This document shows, piece by piece, positions 1 to 8,385 of a DNA stretch of 64,000 bases (positions within the stretch are counted from its first letter, which is position 1; every line of letters begins with the position of its first letter). The stretch covers positions 81,395 to 145,394 of the forward strand of contig NZ_MVHT01000003.1 of assembly GCF_002086275.1 (NCBI RefSeq), read 5' to 3'. The notes below the pieces were generated by a model, which worked only from the letters and a program-made list of their open reading frames with translations, had not been told where the DNA came from and did not search any database. A program made the position numbers and the translations under genes. The DNA is from Mycobacterium intermedium (GTDB lineage: Bacteria; Actinomycetota; Actinomycetes; Mycobacteriales; Mycobacteriaceae).

Positions 1-648
1 GACGTGCCGGGTGAGGTCGTCGGCGAGCACCTCGGCCTCGCCGCGTTCCACACCGTCCACGATCTGCCTCGCGACGTCGCGGGGGTCGTTCTTGGGAACG
101 TCAAAGGTGGAGGTCATGTCTGTATCTGTGTAGCCCAAATGCACTCCGGTGACCACGGTGCCCTGCGGCGCGAGTTCGATACGCAGTGTGTTGGTCGCCG
201 ACCAGATGGCCGCTTTGGAATCACCATAGGCGCCGAAGCCGGGCACCCACGACAACACGGAATGAATGTCGACCAAAGCCCCGCCACCGTTGCGGGCCAG
301 GATGGGCGCGAACGCTTGGGCGACGCGCAGTGCGCCAAAGTAGTTGGTGTCAAACACGGTTCGGATTTCGTCGATGTCGCTGGTAAGCAGCTGCGGCGCG
401 CCGAGAATTCCCGCGTTGTTCACCACAACATTGGCATCAGAAGCCGTAACTGCCAGCGCTGCAACCGATTCAGGGTCGGTTACATCCAACGCCACGCTGA
501 CCACCCGCGGGTCATCGCTTGGCCGGGGCGTCCGGGCCGTGGCGTACACCTTGGCCGCACCCCGTTGTAAGAACTCGTCCACGATCGCCTTGCCAAGCCC
601 TCGCTGGCCGCCGGTGACCACGACCGTCGATCCCTGGATGCTGACCAT
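1..648 (-). CDS. SDR family oxidoreductase, 3' end outside window
   Basis: Reading frame open from the ATG complement at 646-648 to the window edge (216 codons, no stop), so the C-terminus is missing. The N-terminus has a TGGQRGLG cofactor-binding loop after a short beta strand, then NNAG near residue 80, and the active-site pattern YGDSK with an upstream Ser. This is a classical NAD(P)-dependent short-chain dehydrogenase; the substrate cannot be read from sequence. It is divergent from the CGNR regulator gene at 733, and an inverted repeat at 709-737 lies between them, so that regulator may control it. Confidence 0.85.
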   Translation of the reverse strand, partial: MVSIQGSTVVVTGGQRGLGKAIVDEFLQRGAAKVYATARTPRPSDDPRVVSVALDVTDPESVAALAVTASDANVVVNNAGILGAPQLLTSDIDEIRTVFDTNYFGALRVAQAFAPILARNGGGALVDIHSVLSWVPGFGAYGDSKAAIWSATNTLRIELAPQGTVVTGVHLGYTDTDMTSTFDVPKNDPRDVARQIVDGVERGEAEVLADDLTRHV

Positions 649-708
649 AGTGCACACTCCTGACTTAGGTAAAAAGCTTTTGATTCTGTCATCGTAGTTG
701 ACCGCTCC

Positions 709-737
709 GACATAGGCAAGTATCCTTTGCCTATGTC
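709..737. promoter_or_regulatory. 11-bp-arm inverted repeat overlapping a start codon
   Basis: Arms GACATAGGCAA (709-719) and TTGCCTATGTC (727-737) are perfect reverse complements separated by 7 bases. The ATG of the CGNR gene (733-735) lies inside the right arm. The site is in the divergent interval between the SDR and the regulator and looks like an autoregulatory operator. Confidence 0.6.
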
Positions 738-1329
738 AGTCACGTGGTTTGCGTCACAGCGGTACCGGCTGGCGCCGGCGCCCGGCGGCTTGGGACTGGT
801 CCAGGATTTCCTTAACACCGTCGGCATCGGGGACTACGGCCCGGATCTACTGGCGGATCCCGAATTGGCCCGCGACTGGGCCGCGCGCGCGGCGCGTGCC
901 TGGTCGGTGGTCCGCGGAGTCGACGCCCAGCCACCGTCACTGAGCGATTCGGATGTCGCCAAGCTGCACGCATTGCGCGGCACGATCGCAAAGCTGGTGG
1001 CCGGCGAGTCGACCCCTGGGCGCGTCGGATCCGTTACGGCGTCGTTCGCGGTGGCAGACACCGGCGAGGTAAGGCTTGAACCCGCAGGTAGCGGCTGGCG
1101 TTGGCTCGCTTCCGCGCTATGGGCGGAGATATTGCTCAGCCAGCAGGACGGCACCTGGCGGCGGATCAAGCGGTGTCACAATCACGCCTGCGCGTCGACT
1201 TTCTACGACCGCTCCAAGAACAACAGCGGCGTCTGGCACGACGTCAGGACCTGCGGAAACGTCGCAAACTTGCGCGCGTCCCGCGCGCGTCGCCGCGAGC
1301 GCGAGGAAGCAAGGAACAGCGACATTTAG
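733..1329 (+). CDS. CGNR zinc finger / ABATE-domain transcriptional regulator
   Basis: About 198 aa. The C-terminal third has the CGNR zinc-finger layout: RCHNHAC, then about 20 residues with FYDRSKNN, then TCGN followed by an Arg-rich tail (RASRARRRERE). The family normally has CGNR; here it reads CGNV, with the cysteines intact. The N-terminal part matches the ABATE ligand-sensing region in length and position. These proteins are thought to be DNA-binding regulators of stress or small-molecule response. ATG at 733 was chosen over an in-frame TTG at 727; both lie in the inverted repeat at 709-737, suggesting autoregulation and possibly a leaderless transcript. The divergent SDR is the likely target. 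Confidence 0.8.
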   Translation: MSVTWFASQRYRLAPAPGGLGLVQDFLNTVGIGDYGPDLLADPELARDWAARAARAWSVVRGVDAQPPSLSDSDVAKLHALRGTIAKLVAGESTPGRVGSVTASFAVADTGEVRLEPAGSGWRWLASALWAEILLSQQDGTWRRIKRCHNHACASTFYDRSKNNSGVWHDVRTCGNVANLRASRARRREREEARNSDI

Positions 1330-1688
1330 CCTGTGGAGTCGCTCAGCAGCGCTCCGCGCCTCGCCGCATGATCTTGAGGTCGGTGCCGATCTTGCGCTGA
1401 CGAATCCTCCATCGGGAGCGCCGCGGGTCGCACGCCCGCGCCTTGATAGGCGCGACCGGGGCGAAGTCGGCACTTCGGTTCTCTGGCCGGGTTTGTGCTG
1501 TCGTCACGATCGTTGGTCCTTCGTCAGTTTGGCGAACGTAAATCGCCTACTTGAACTTAACCTCAGATTGTTGACCAAAACGACAACTAGGTTAACGAAA
1601 CAATAACGGCCACTGTGCGTTCGGTCACATCAGTCCCGTGCACCTTATGACATCACAAAATTCGACGTTTAGAACCGCGTATGTTGGC
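1330..1688. other. Non-coding interval between convergent genes, with a hairpin
   Basis: No convincing gene. At 1438-1453 there is a perfect stem GCGCC-ttgata-GGCGC, flanked by partly overlapping outer arms GGTCGC (1426-1431) and GCGACC (1452-1457); it could terminate transcription from both sides, though no T-run follows. Positions about 1530-1610 are clearly more AT-rich than the surroundings. Reading frames here are extensions of shadow frames of the CGNR gene. Confidence 0.4.
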
Positions 1689-2174
1689 TCAGCGCTTGAC
1701 AATTCGTGCGGTCGTCTCGGACAAAGCGACATCGTGGCCCGCCGCGCACCGAACTCGCAGTTCGACTGGCTCCCCGCATCCTTCATGAACCAATTCCATT
1801 GCGCTGGAATCGCCTTGCAACATCCTGCCGAACTCGATCAGGCTGACCAAGACCGGAAACAGGTCACGGCCGCGCTCGGTGAGCACGTATTCGTAGCGGG
1901 TGCGCTGCCCCGGCTGCTGGTACGGCTGTTTGGCCAACAGACCTGCCTCAACGAGCTGGCGCAGCCGTTTCGCGGCGATCTGTTCGGTTACCCCGGCACG
2001 GCGTGCCAACTCGTCGAAACGCCTTCCACCCCAGAAGGCTTCACGGAGCAACACCATGGCCGAATGCGTGCCGATGAGCTCTAGCGCTCGTTCCATCGGA
2101 CACCAATCCGCGGCCGTCCACCGGTCCCGATCGGCAAGCGGGCCCGACAACTTCATCGCGTCGGAACTGGTCAT
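1689..2174 (-). CDS. HxlR family winged-helix transcriptional regulator
   Basis: 161 aa. The region WCPMERALELIGTHSAMVL followed by LREAFWGGRRFDEL and a recognition helix around AAKRLRQLVEAGLL is the HxlR layout (Cys near residue 25, winged helix, EYVLTERGRDL wing). HxlR proteins bind as dimers and often respond to electrophiles through the N-terminal Cys. It starts 4 bp downstream of the thioesterase stop, so the two form an operon read leftward. A 17-bp imperfect palindrome upstream of the thioesterase (2714-2730) is a candidate operator, giving feedback control. Confidence 0.88.
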   Translation of the reverse strand: MTSSDAMKLSGPLADRDRWTAADWCPMERALELIGTHSAMVLLREAFWGGRRFDELARRAGVTEQIAAKRLRQLVEAGLLAKQPYQQPGQRTRYEYVLTERGRDLFPVLVSLIEFGRMLQGDSSAMELVHEGCGEPVELRVRCAAGHDVALSETTARIVKR

Positions 2175-2178
2175 GTCG

Positions 2179-2694
2179 TCAGGGCCGGAATAGGAGACAA
2201 TTGCTGGTCGCGCTAGCCAACAGTTTTCCGTTGTCGTCGGTCAGCACCGCCTCGGCGAGCGCGGTGCGCCGACCCAGATGCTTGACGGTTCCGGTGCAGG
2301 TCACGGGGCCCGTCTTGACGCTGATGGCACCGATGAAACGCACCTCCAGATCGAGGCTGGTGTATCCGACTCCCGCCGGCAACATGCTATGCACGGCGCA
2401 GGCCGCCGCCGAGTCCAACAGCGTCGCGTACACACCACCGTGAACGGATCCGATCGGGTTGTAATGCGACTCGGCCGGCGTCAGGGTGAAGACCGCCCGA
2501 CCGTCCGCGACGGACTCCAGCCGGGCACCCAAGGTTTGCATGATCGGTGGCGGCGGAAGCTCCCCGTCGACCATCGCCTGCAGGAACTCCAACCCACTGC
2601 GACTGCGGGCGGCGCTGGCCGTGATGGCCGGGTCGGCCCACTCGATTACGCGGGTCCGGTCGGTTGCGGGCGCCTGGAAGACTGTGTCGGTCAT
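2179..2694 (-). CDS. PaaI-type hotdog-fold acyl-CoA thioesterase
   Basis: 171 aa. The hotdog signature HYNPIGSVHGGVYATLLDSA (about residues 87-106) is characteristic of PaaI/YdiI-type thioesterases: N..G.vHGG..atL.D. The family hydrolyses acyl- or aroyl-CoA thioesters. About 55 residues precede the hotdog domain. First gene of a two-gene operon with the HxlR regulator. The specific CoA substrate is not deducible. Confidence 0.87.
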   Translation of the reverse strand: MTDTVFQAPATDRTRVIEWADPAITASAARSRSGLEFLQAMVDGELPPPPIMQTLGARLESVADGRAVFTLTPAESHYNPIGSVHGGVYATLLDSAAACAVHSMLPAGVGYTSLDLEVRFIGAISVKTGPVTCTGTVKHLGRRTALAEAVLTDDNGKLLASATSNCLLFRP

Positions 2695-2713
2695 GCAGTC
2701 GAGTTTTGCCCGC

Positions 2714-2730
2714 TGACTAAACTTTGGTCA
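2714..2730. promoter_or_regulatory. Imperfect palindrome upstream of thioesterase-HxlR operon
   Basis: TGACTAAA-c-TTTGGTCA, 7 of 8 positions symmetric, 20 bp upstream of the thioesterase start. Its size and position suit an HxlR dimer. Confidence 0.4.
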
Positions 2731-2748
2731 AGCCAGCTTCGGTGTTGT

Positions 2749-3528
2749 CTACCTCACGTCGACTTCCATCGCGGCGCGCTCGAGATCGAGCAGCTGCTCA
2801 CCGTGCAATTCCTCGTCGTACGCCTTGCGACCGCCGCGCAGACCAAACAGCCGTTTCGACACCAGCAGGTAGACCACTGCCGCAATGTTGATGGCCAGGG
2901 TCGCCACCCTGGTGACCGTGATGCCCTTGGTCAGGTCGTGTATCTCCAGCGGCAAGAAGATCGACGTGGCCACCACCGCGAAGTACTCCCCCCAACGTTT
3001 CAGCAGCCAAAGCCCGATCCCTTCGACGACCTGCAGCAGCGCGTAGACGGCAAGCAAGGCCGTGATCAGGGCCAACGTTGAGGGTTTGGCGGCCAGCGCC
3101 CGTTCCAGATGATGTATCGCCGACATCTGGTCCACTTTGAAGCCGGCCGCGCGGAAGATCGGCAGGTCGCGCTCGAGGGTGGCCTGAATGGACCCACGCG
3201 CACCGCGGAACTCCCACACCGCCCACGCAGCCAGGGCCAGAACCAGGGCCCGCAGCAGTCGTTCAACGCCGAGGGCTCGAATGATGATCGCTTGCCGCAG
3301 TGCCTTGCCGCGCATGATCAGTGGCGCATCCTCCGGACGGCCCCGGCCGTGAGGTTCACCGAGTGCGAAGTCACCGCAGCGCAGGCAGCGCCACACCTCA
3401 CCGAGCTTCGTTTCCGCCCTGAGTCGTTCGGCTAGTGCCTCGTCGTCGGGTGCATAAGTGGCATGCCCGCTGATCGCGCAGGTGATCAGCTCCCACCGGT
3501 TGGTGCCGCGATTATCGCGCTTGCTCAC
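2749..3528 (-). CDS. DUF2127 family membrane protein with N-terminal Cys/His cluster
   Basis: 259 aa. The N-terminal ~55 residues carry C17, H22, C48 and C51 (the last two as CLRC), a zinc-ribbon-like arrangement. The rest is hydrophobic: a segment at about 85-105 (LLRALVLALAAWAVW), then segments around 150-175, 185-205 and 215-235, fitting the four-helix DUF2127 family. The acidic C-terminal tail is cytoplasmic by prediction. Function is unknown in the family. It lies 38 bp downstream of the PrpD-like gene on the same strand and could be co-transcribed. Confidence 0.75.
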   Translation of the reverse strand: MSKRDNRGTNRWELITCAISGHATYAPDDEALAERLRAETKLGEVWRCLRCGDFALGEPHGRGRPEDAPLIMRGKALRQAIIIRALGVERLLRALVLALAAWAVWEFRGARGSIQATLERDLPIFRAAGFKVDQMSAIHHLERALAAKPSTLALITALLAVYALLQVVEGIGLWLLKRWGEYFAVVATSIFLPLEIHDLTKGITVTRVATLAINIAAVVYLLVSKRLFGLRGGRKAYDEELHGEQLLDLERAAMEVDVR

Positions 3529-3566
3529 GTGCGCTCCTTCGTTGCCAGGATGCGCCGCTCATTCTT

Positions 3567-4973
3567 TCAGAACCGAAGCTTGCTTCGGGGACCTTGCGTT
3601 TGGGGACTCACCGCGCCGAGCAATGCGGCGAGGTGGCCGACGGGGATCTCATCGAGGTGTTCGACGGCGTGGACGATGTCGGTGCGGAGTTTCTCGTCGC
3701 AGCAGGGTTCGGCAAGCCAGTGAAACTTGTCCACGACACGTTCCCAGCTCAATGGCCGGGTGGGCGACCCTTCGTAGTCGAATTCCTCGCGGCTGAATTG
3801 CCGTCCGTCGCGTGTCACCACGTGCACCCTGGCGGCGGTGCGCTGCGGATAACTTGCGGTGAGGTCGGCGGCGGGCTGCACTTCCACGCGCGCCAGTAGA
3901 TCCTGCACGTCGGCGCGCCGGATGCGCGCGGTCTCGAGTTGTTCGGGACCCACTGCTCCGTCGAGCAGTGCGACGGCGCTGAGGTACTTGAGGTTGTAGT
4001 CGGCCTGTTCCTTGGTCCGCGGGCGATCCTTGTTGCCGTACGCTCCGCCGCCGGCGATGTCATATGCGCCTTGAAAGACCGCGAGCGTTACGCGTTCGAC
4101 GTCAGCGCCGCCCAGATCGTTGGCGTTGCGGATGGCAAGGGCCGTGTCGATAACGACTTGTCCGTGGATCAGCGAGCAGTACTGTTTGAGATAAGTGTGC
4201 TCGACTGCGGTCAGCCCCCGGTCGGCGGTGTGGAAATCGATGGGCTGACCGAGGAGCTGGACCAACCCCTGCGGTCCCTCGAAAACTGCTTTGGGCCCGG
4301 TGATTCCACGCCTTGCCAACATGGTTGTGTAGACAGCCCGCATCCCCGTGCTGGCCGGCGAGATGCCCTTCCAGTTCGATACCGGTTCCACGTGCACTGC
4401 CGCGAGAGAAATGTTGTCGACCGCGGACGCCGCAATGGCATTAGCGGTTGGTTCGGCATCCAGATCAAGCAGCTTGGATGATCCTGCCGCGACCGACATT
4501 GCCAGCTGCAGTGCGTGATTGAGACCGCGTGCCATGACGGGGACTTGGGCGCTGAAGCGGCACTGGACCTCATAAGCGACCGCCAGGGCCAACAGAAAGT
4601 CCGCTCCGCTGGCGTTGACGTGTTCGGCCACTGCGAGGATGGCACCGAAGTTGTCGGCCGGATGGCACAATCCACCTACGCTGAGGTAGGTGTCGAGAAG
4701 GTCGGCGTAGCGCACCAGCACCGCATTGAAAAATGCGGCCTGATCGATCGATACGCGCCCGCCACCGACGAGGGTCGCGGTGCGGCGACCGGAGAATTCC
4801 TCGGTCTGCTCCCGGATCTCCCCGATGAGCTCACCATCCAGTGCGCCGACAGCACATGCAATGCTGTCCAGCACATTGCGTTTCAGCAGCGCCATGTGCC
4901 GTGGGGACAGGTCGCCAGGAGCGGCGTCAACAACGAAGGTCGCCAACTCGTCCACGACGTGGCTTTCTGCCAT
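3567..4973 (-). CDS. MmgE/PrpD family protein
   Basis: 468 aa, normal for the family. It starts with the typical LATFVVDAAPGDLSPRHM region, followed by the all-helical first domain (ARDLLDTYLSVGGLCHPADN equivalent near residue 95: RYADLLDTYL and CHPADNFGAI) and the second alpha/beta domain. Family members include 2-methylcitrate dehydratase, cis-aconitate decarboxylase and iminodisuccinate epimerase. No methylcitrate synthase or lyase is nearby, so a role in propionate metabolism is not supported by context. The substrate is unknown. Confidence 0.85.
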   Translation of the reverse strand: MAESHVVDELATFVVDAAPGDLSPRHMALLKRNVLDSIACAVGALDGELIGEIREQTEEFSGRRTATLVGGGRVSIDQAAFFNAVLVRYADLLDTYLSVGGLCHPADNFGAILAVAEHVNASGADFLLALAVAYEVQCRFSAQVPVMARGLNHALQLAMSVAAGSSKLLDLDAEPTANAIAASAVDNISLAAVHVEPVSNWKGISPASTGMRAVYTTMLARRGITGPKAVFEGPQGLVQLLGQPIDFHTADRGLTAVEHTYLKQYCSLIHGQVVIDTALAIRNANDLGGADVERVTLAVFQGAYDIAGGGAYGNKDRPRTKEQADYNLKYLSAVALLDGAVGPEQLETARIRRADVQDLLARVEVQPAADLTASYPQRTAARVHVVTRDGRQFSREEFDYEGSPTRPLSWERVVDKFHWLAEPCCDEKLRTDIVHAVEHLDEIPVGHLAALLGAVSPQTQGPRSKLRF

Positions 4974-5118
4974 GGCTTTTCGACCTTTCGTCGGCCGCTG
5001 CTATCTAGGAAACCCCGGTGGCCGGCCGGTGTCCAGGATGAATCCCACCCGTGCTCACCCACAGGTTCTGCGACCGATCACAGGAAACGTTCGACTCGAT
5101 GGAGCGTGACTCCGCCAA

Positions 5119-5724
5119 TTAGACAGGGGCACGCCAAAGGATCAGCACGCGTCCGTAGCGCAGCCGGTGCACGCGAGCCTGCGGAAGTGTCGCATAGACA
5201 TTTGCTCGCAGTTGGTCGAGTGTGTCCGGCGGCGGCCATTTGACAGGAGCCGTGTGCTCCCACTTGCCCTTGACGCGGTTCACCACCGCGCATCGCACCG
5301 CCGTCGTCAAATGCCAAAGGCCGTGCCGCAACGAGAATCTCACAAAGGTCACTACGGCCAGCGTTCCTCCTGGGACCACCAGCTCCGCCAGTCTTTCCAG
5401 GGCGGCGCGGGTGTTTTCGACGTGATGTAGGGCGGCATTGGACACCACCGCGTCGAATTCTGCATGGGGCAGTGCCGCCGTCATGACGTCCCCGTGCACC
5501 CAGCGGATCGGTTTGTCAGCGAACCGGTCCTGCGCGCGCTGCAGTACTGGTGGGTCGACGTCGACCGCGGTGACATCCGGGATGCGCTGAGCCAACCGGG
5601 CCGCCAAGAAGCCGTCGCCACACCCAACGTCAAGAACGCGCATTGCGCCGGACGGTACCTGGGCGTCCAGCAGACCGTCGTAATGGATGTTGATGTTCCA
5701 CGGTCGTTCCACTCCACCGGTCAT
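5119..5724 (-). CDS. Class I SAM-dependent methyltransferase
   Basis: About 201 aa from the start chosen (ATG at 5722-5724, MTGGVERPW). Motif I is VLDVGCGDGFLA, motif II (AVDVDPP) follows about 20 residues later, and SNAALHHVEN matches motif IV (post-D helix) of the Methyltransf_11/25 group. An alternative ATG at 5802 would add 26 residues, but would lie almost flush with the start of the divergent SDR, and no strong ribosome site supports either choice. The methyl acceptor is unknown. Near-divergent with the SDR at 5819. Confidence 0.85.
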   Translation of the reverse strand: MTGGVERPWNINIHYDGLLDAQVPSGAMRVLDVGCGDGFLAARLAQRIPDVTAVDVDPPVLQRAQDRFADKPIRWVHGDVMTAALPHAEFDAVVSNAALHHVENTRAALERLAELVVPGGTLAVVTFVRFSLRHGLWHLTTAVRCAVVNRVKGKWEHTAPVKWPPPDTLDQLRANVYATLPQARVHRLRYGRVLILWRAPV

Positions 5725-5818
5725 ATCACGGCGCGGAGTATCGCGATTTTCGCGACCGCTACCGTACAAGGGCGGAAGCGCTTTGATAAGGACATATCGC
5801 ATGGGCGAGGGGCATGGC

Positions 5819-6637
5819 ATGACAGATGTGCTGGCGGTCATCGGCGTAGGGGGTATGGGACAGTCGATCGCCCGACGGCTGGGCTCCGGCAAGACCGTGC
5901 TGCTGGCCGACTACAACGAAGAGACATTGAACTCAGTCACCTCATCGTTGTCTGCGGACGGGTATCGGGTGGAAAGCCGTCACGTCGATGTCTCGTCGGC
6001 AGAATCGGTGTGTGGCCTGGCCGAATATGCGGCGTCGTTGGGCAATGTCGCACAGGTGGCACACACCGCCGGACTGTCGCCGGCACAGGCTTCGGCCGAC
6101 GCGATCCTGGCCGTAGATCTAGTCGGTGTCGCGTTGGTCCTACAAGCCTTCGGCGACGTCGTCGCTTCCAACGGAGCGGGCGTCGTGATCGCCAGCATGG
6201 CCGGCCACATGTTTCCACCGCTGACCGCTGAGCAAACGCATGCCCTGGCCCACAACCCGGCCGGTGAGCTGCTCGATCTGGAGTTCCTTAGCCCCTATCG
6301 GGCCGCAGGTCCCGGCATCGCATACGCAATAGCCAAGCAAGCCAACCTCGTTCGGGTTCACGCCGCCAGCGCCCAGTGGGGAAAACGTGGAGCCCGTATC
6401 AATTCGATCAGCCCCGGCATCATCTCGACGCCAATGGGGCAGCAGGAGTTGAACTCCCCGGTCGGAGACGGCATGCGGGCAATGATTGCCATGTCCGCGA
6501 CCGGCCGCATCGGAACCCCCGACGAAATCGCCGCCGCGGCCGCATTCCTGCTGGGTCCGGAGGCAACCTTCATCACCGGAACGGACCTGCTGGTCGACGG
6601 CGGCGTCGTGGCAGCCGCTAGAGCTCAGACCAGGTAG
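5819..6637 (+). CDS. SDR family oxidoreductase
   Basis: 272 aa. The N-terminal loop is unusual, IGVGGMGQSIA rather than TGxxxGIG, but the protein then has the HTAGLS substitute for NNAG, a long insert between the Ser region (IASMAGHMF) and the active Tyr (YAIAKQANL, about residue 170), and the C-terminal signature ATFITGTDLLVDGG of classical SDRs. A GAGG sequence is about 8 bp before the chosen ATG; an in-frame ATG at 5801 also has an AAGGA upstream. Convergent with the SulP gene, overlapping by 13 bp. Confidence 0.87.
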   Translation: MTDVLAVIGVGGMGQSIARRLGSGKTVLLADYNEETLNSVTSSLSADGYRVESRHVDVSSAESVCGLAEYAASLGNVAQVAHTAGLSPAQASADAILAVDLVGVALVLQAFGDVVASNGAGVVIASMAGHMFPPLTAEQTHALAHNPAGELLDLEFLSPYRAAGPGIAYAIAKQANLVRVHAASAQWGKRGARINSISPGIISTPMGQQELNSPVGDGMRAMIAMSATGRIGTPDEIAAAAAFLLGPEATFITGTDLLVDGGVVAAARAQTR

Positions 6638-8370
6638 TAGAGGTCCGGATCCTCCGCGGGTCCGATCGCCGACTTGCGGTGTGCGTACCGAACTGCCTTG
6701 AGGGTGGCGGAGAATTCCTTGTCCTCCTCGGGAAACAGCTGATCGGCAGGAAACCACTGTTGCAGCCCGACGTTGCTGAAGGCTTTCAGCAAGTCGGGAC
6801 GCACCCCGGCCAACAACACCGTCACGTCACGCTCGGTCAGATCGCGAAGGAAGTGTTCGATTCGCTCGATGCACACAACATCGGGATGACGCACCCGTTT
6901 TAGCCGCAAGACCATGATCTTGCCTTGGTCATCTGTCTCGATCCGACGCTTCAGATCCGTCAGGTAGCTTTCCAATGCCGGTGCGGCACCGAAGAACAGC
7001 TCGCCCTCCAAGTCATAGATGACGGTGGTCGGATCCGCACTGTCACCCGGGAGGCGTTCGCGAACAACACGTTCGGGAGCCACGATGAGCTCTGTGGCCC
7101 TCAGCTTCGCCGCACGAGGGACGAAGAGCGCAATCGACAGGACCACGCCGAGCAGCACGGCCTTGTCGAGGTCGATGGCAACTCCGGTGAGTGCCGTCAC
7201 GATCACCAGCCCTGCGTCATACCTCGACGCTCTGACCGTATAGAACAGCCGTTTGAAATCAACCAGTCGCGCCGCGGTCACCAGAAGCAACCCTGCCAGC
7301 GCCGACTGCGGCACATAGTGCAGTATCGGCGCAAACAACAACAGGGCCGCGGCAACCGTAGCGGCAGAGACGATTCCAGAGAACCGGGATGCCGCACCGG
7401 ACTGGAAATTGATTGCCGATCGAGACAGCGACCCGGACCCGGGCAGGCTCTGGAAGAAGCCACCACCGAGATTGGCCAGGCCCTCCGCCATGATCTGACG
7501 GTTGTAGTCGATCTTCTGCTGGGTCTGGTGCGCAATGGCTTTGGCGATCGACAACGCCTCGATAATGCCGACGAACGCGATTGCCAACGCGCCCGAGGTC
7601 AGATGGGGCAGCCAGCTGGTGTCAACTTCTGGAATGTGTGGGCTCGGCAAGCTCCGTGGAACTTTTGCAGCGACCGCGACCGCGGTGTGACCCCCGGGGC
7701 CCGGAACCGACCAACCCGCGAGGTAGGCGATGAGCCCGGTGACGATCAGCACCACAAGCATGTCGATTTGCGGCAGCCCATAGCGCTGCACAATCTTTCG
7801 CAGCAATATAGCCAGGATTACCGCCGCGGCACTGAGTATCACGGCACGATAGTTGACCTTGTCGCCGTGGAACAGCGTGAGGTACACCCGCCGCAGCACA
7901 TGCATGTGCCCGTTGCCTTTGTCCTTGACACCCAACGCATTACCCAACTGACCGACCGCAAGCAGTAGCGACGCGGCCGCCATGAAACCGATGATCACGG
8001 ATTCGGAGATATAACGGGTCAGGTTGCCGAGCTTGAACACGGCGATGACGATCTGGAAGGCCCCAACCAGGACTGTCAGCAGGAAGAGAGCCTCAAACAG
8101 TTCTTTGGTGTTCTCGGGATCCAGGAAGGCGAGCGCGGTGAAGACCAGCAGTGAGATGGCGCTGGTCGGGCCGTTGATCAAGTGTGACGATGACCCGAAA
8201 ATCGCAGCGATAGTTGTCACGACGATCGCCGAATAGACACCGAACCGCGGGTCGACGCCGGCGATCAACGCATAGGCGATCGCCTGCGGAAACGAGATAG
8301 CAGCGACGGTGAGGCCGGCGACGACATCGGCTCTGCCTTTGATCAAATCGTAGTTGAATATGCGGCCCAA
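6625..8370 (-). CDS. SulP family anion permease with STAS domain
   Basis: 581 aa. The N-terminal signature GLTVAAISFPQAIAYALIAG and the following GPTSAISLLVF are typical of SLC26/SulP transporters, with about 12 to 14 hydrophobic segments up to residue ~420. The C-terminal ~130 residues form a STAS domain (TTVIYDLEGELFFGAAPALE onward). The family moves sulfate, bicarbonate or other anions with H+ or Na+. The next gene upstream (gap 15 bp) encodes a sulfate-binding-type protein, so sulfate is the most likely cargo; bicarbonate is an alternative. Confidence 0.9.
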   Translation of the reverse strand: MGRIFNYDLIKGRADVVAGLTVAAISFPQAIAYALIAGVDPRFGVYSAIVVTTIAAIFGSSSHLINGPTSAISLLVFTALAFLDPENTKELFEALFLLTVLVGAFQIVIAVFKLGNLTRYISESVIIGFMAAASLLLAVGQLGNALGVKDKGNGHMHVLRRVYLTLFHGDKVNYRAVILSAAAVILAILLRKIVQRYGLPQIDMLVVLIVTGLIAYLAGWSVPGPGGHTAVAVAAKVPRSLPSPHIPEVDTSWLPHLTSGALAIAFVGIIEALSIAKAIAHQTQQKIDYNRQIMAEGLANLGGGFFQSLPGSGSLSRSAINFQSGAASRFSGIVSAATVAAALLLFAPILHYVPQSALAGLLLVTAARLVDFKRLFYTVRASRYDAGLVIVTALTGVAIDLDKAVLLGVVLSIALFVPRAAKLRATELIVAPERVVRERLPGDSADPTTVIYDLEGELFFGAAPALESYLTDLKRRIETDDQGKIMVLRLKRVRHPDVVCIERIEHFLRDLTERDVTVLLAGVRPDLLKAFSNVGLQQWFPADQLFPEEDKEFSATLKAVRYAHRKSAIGPAEDPDLYYLV

Positions 8371-8385
8371 GGTTTCGGTCTTTCA

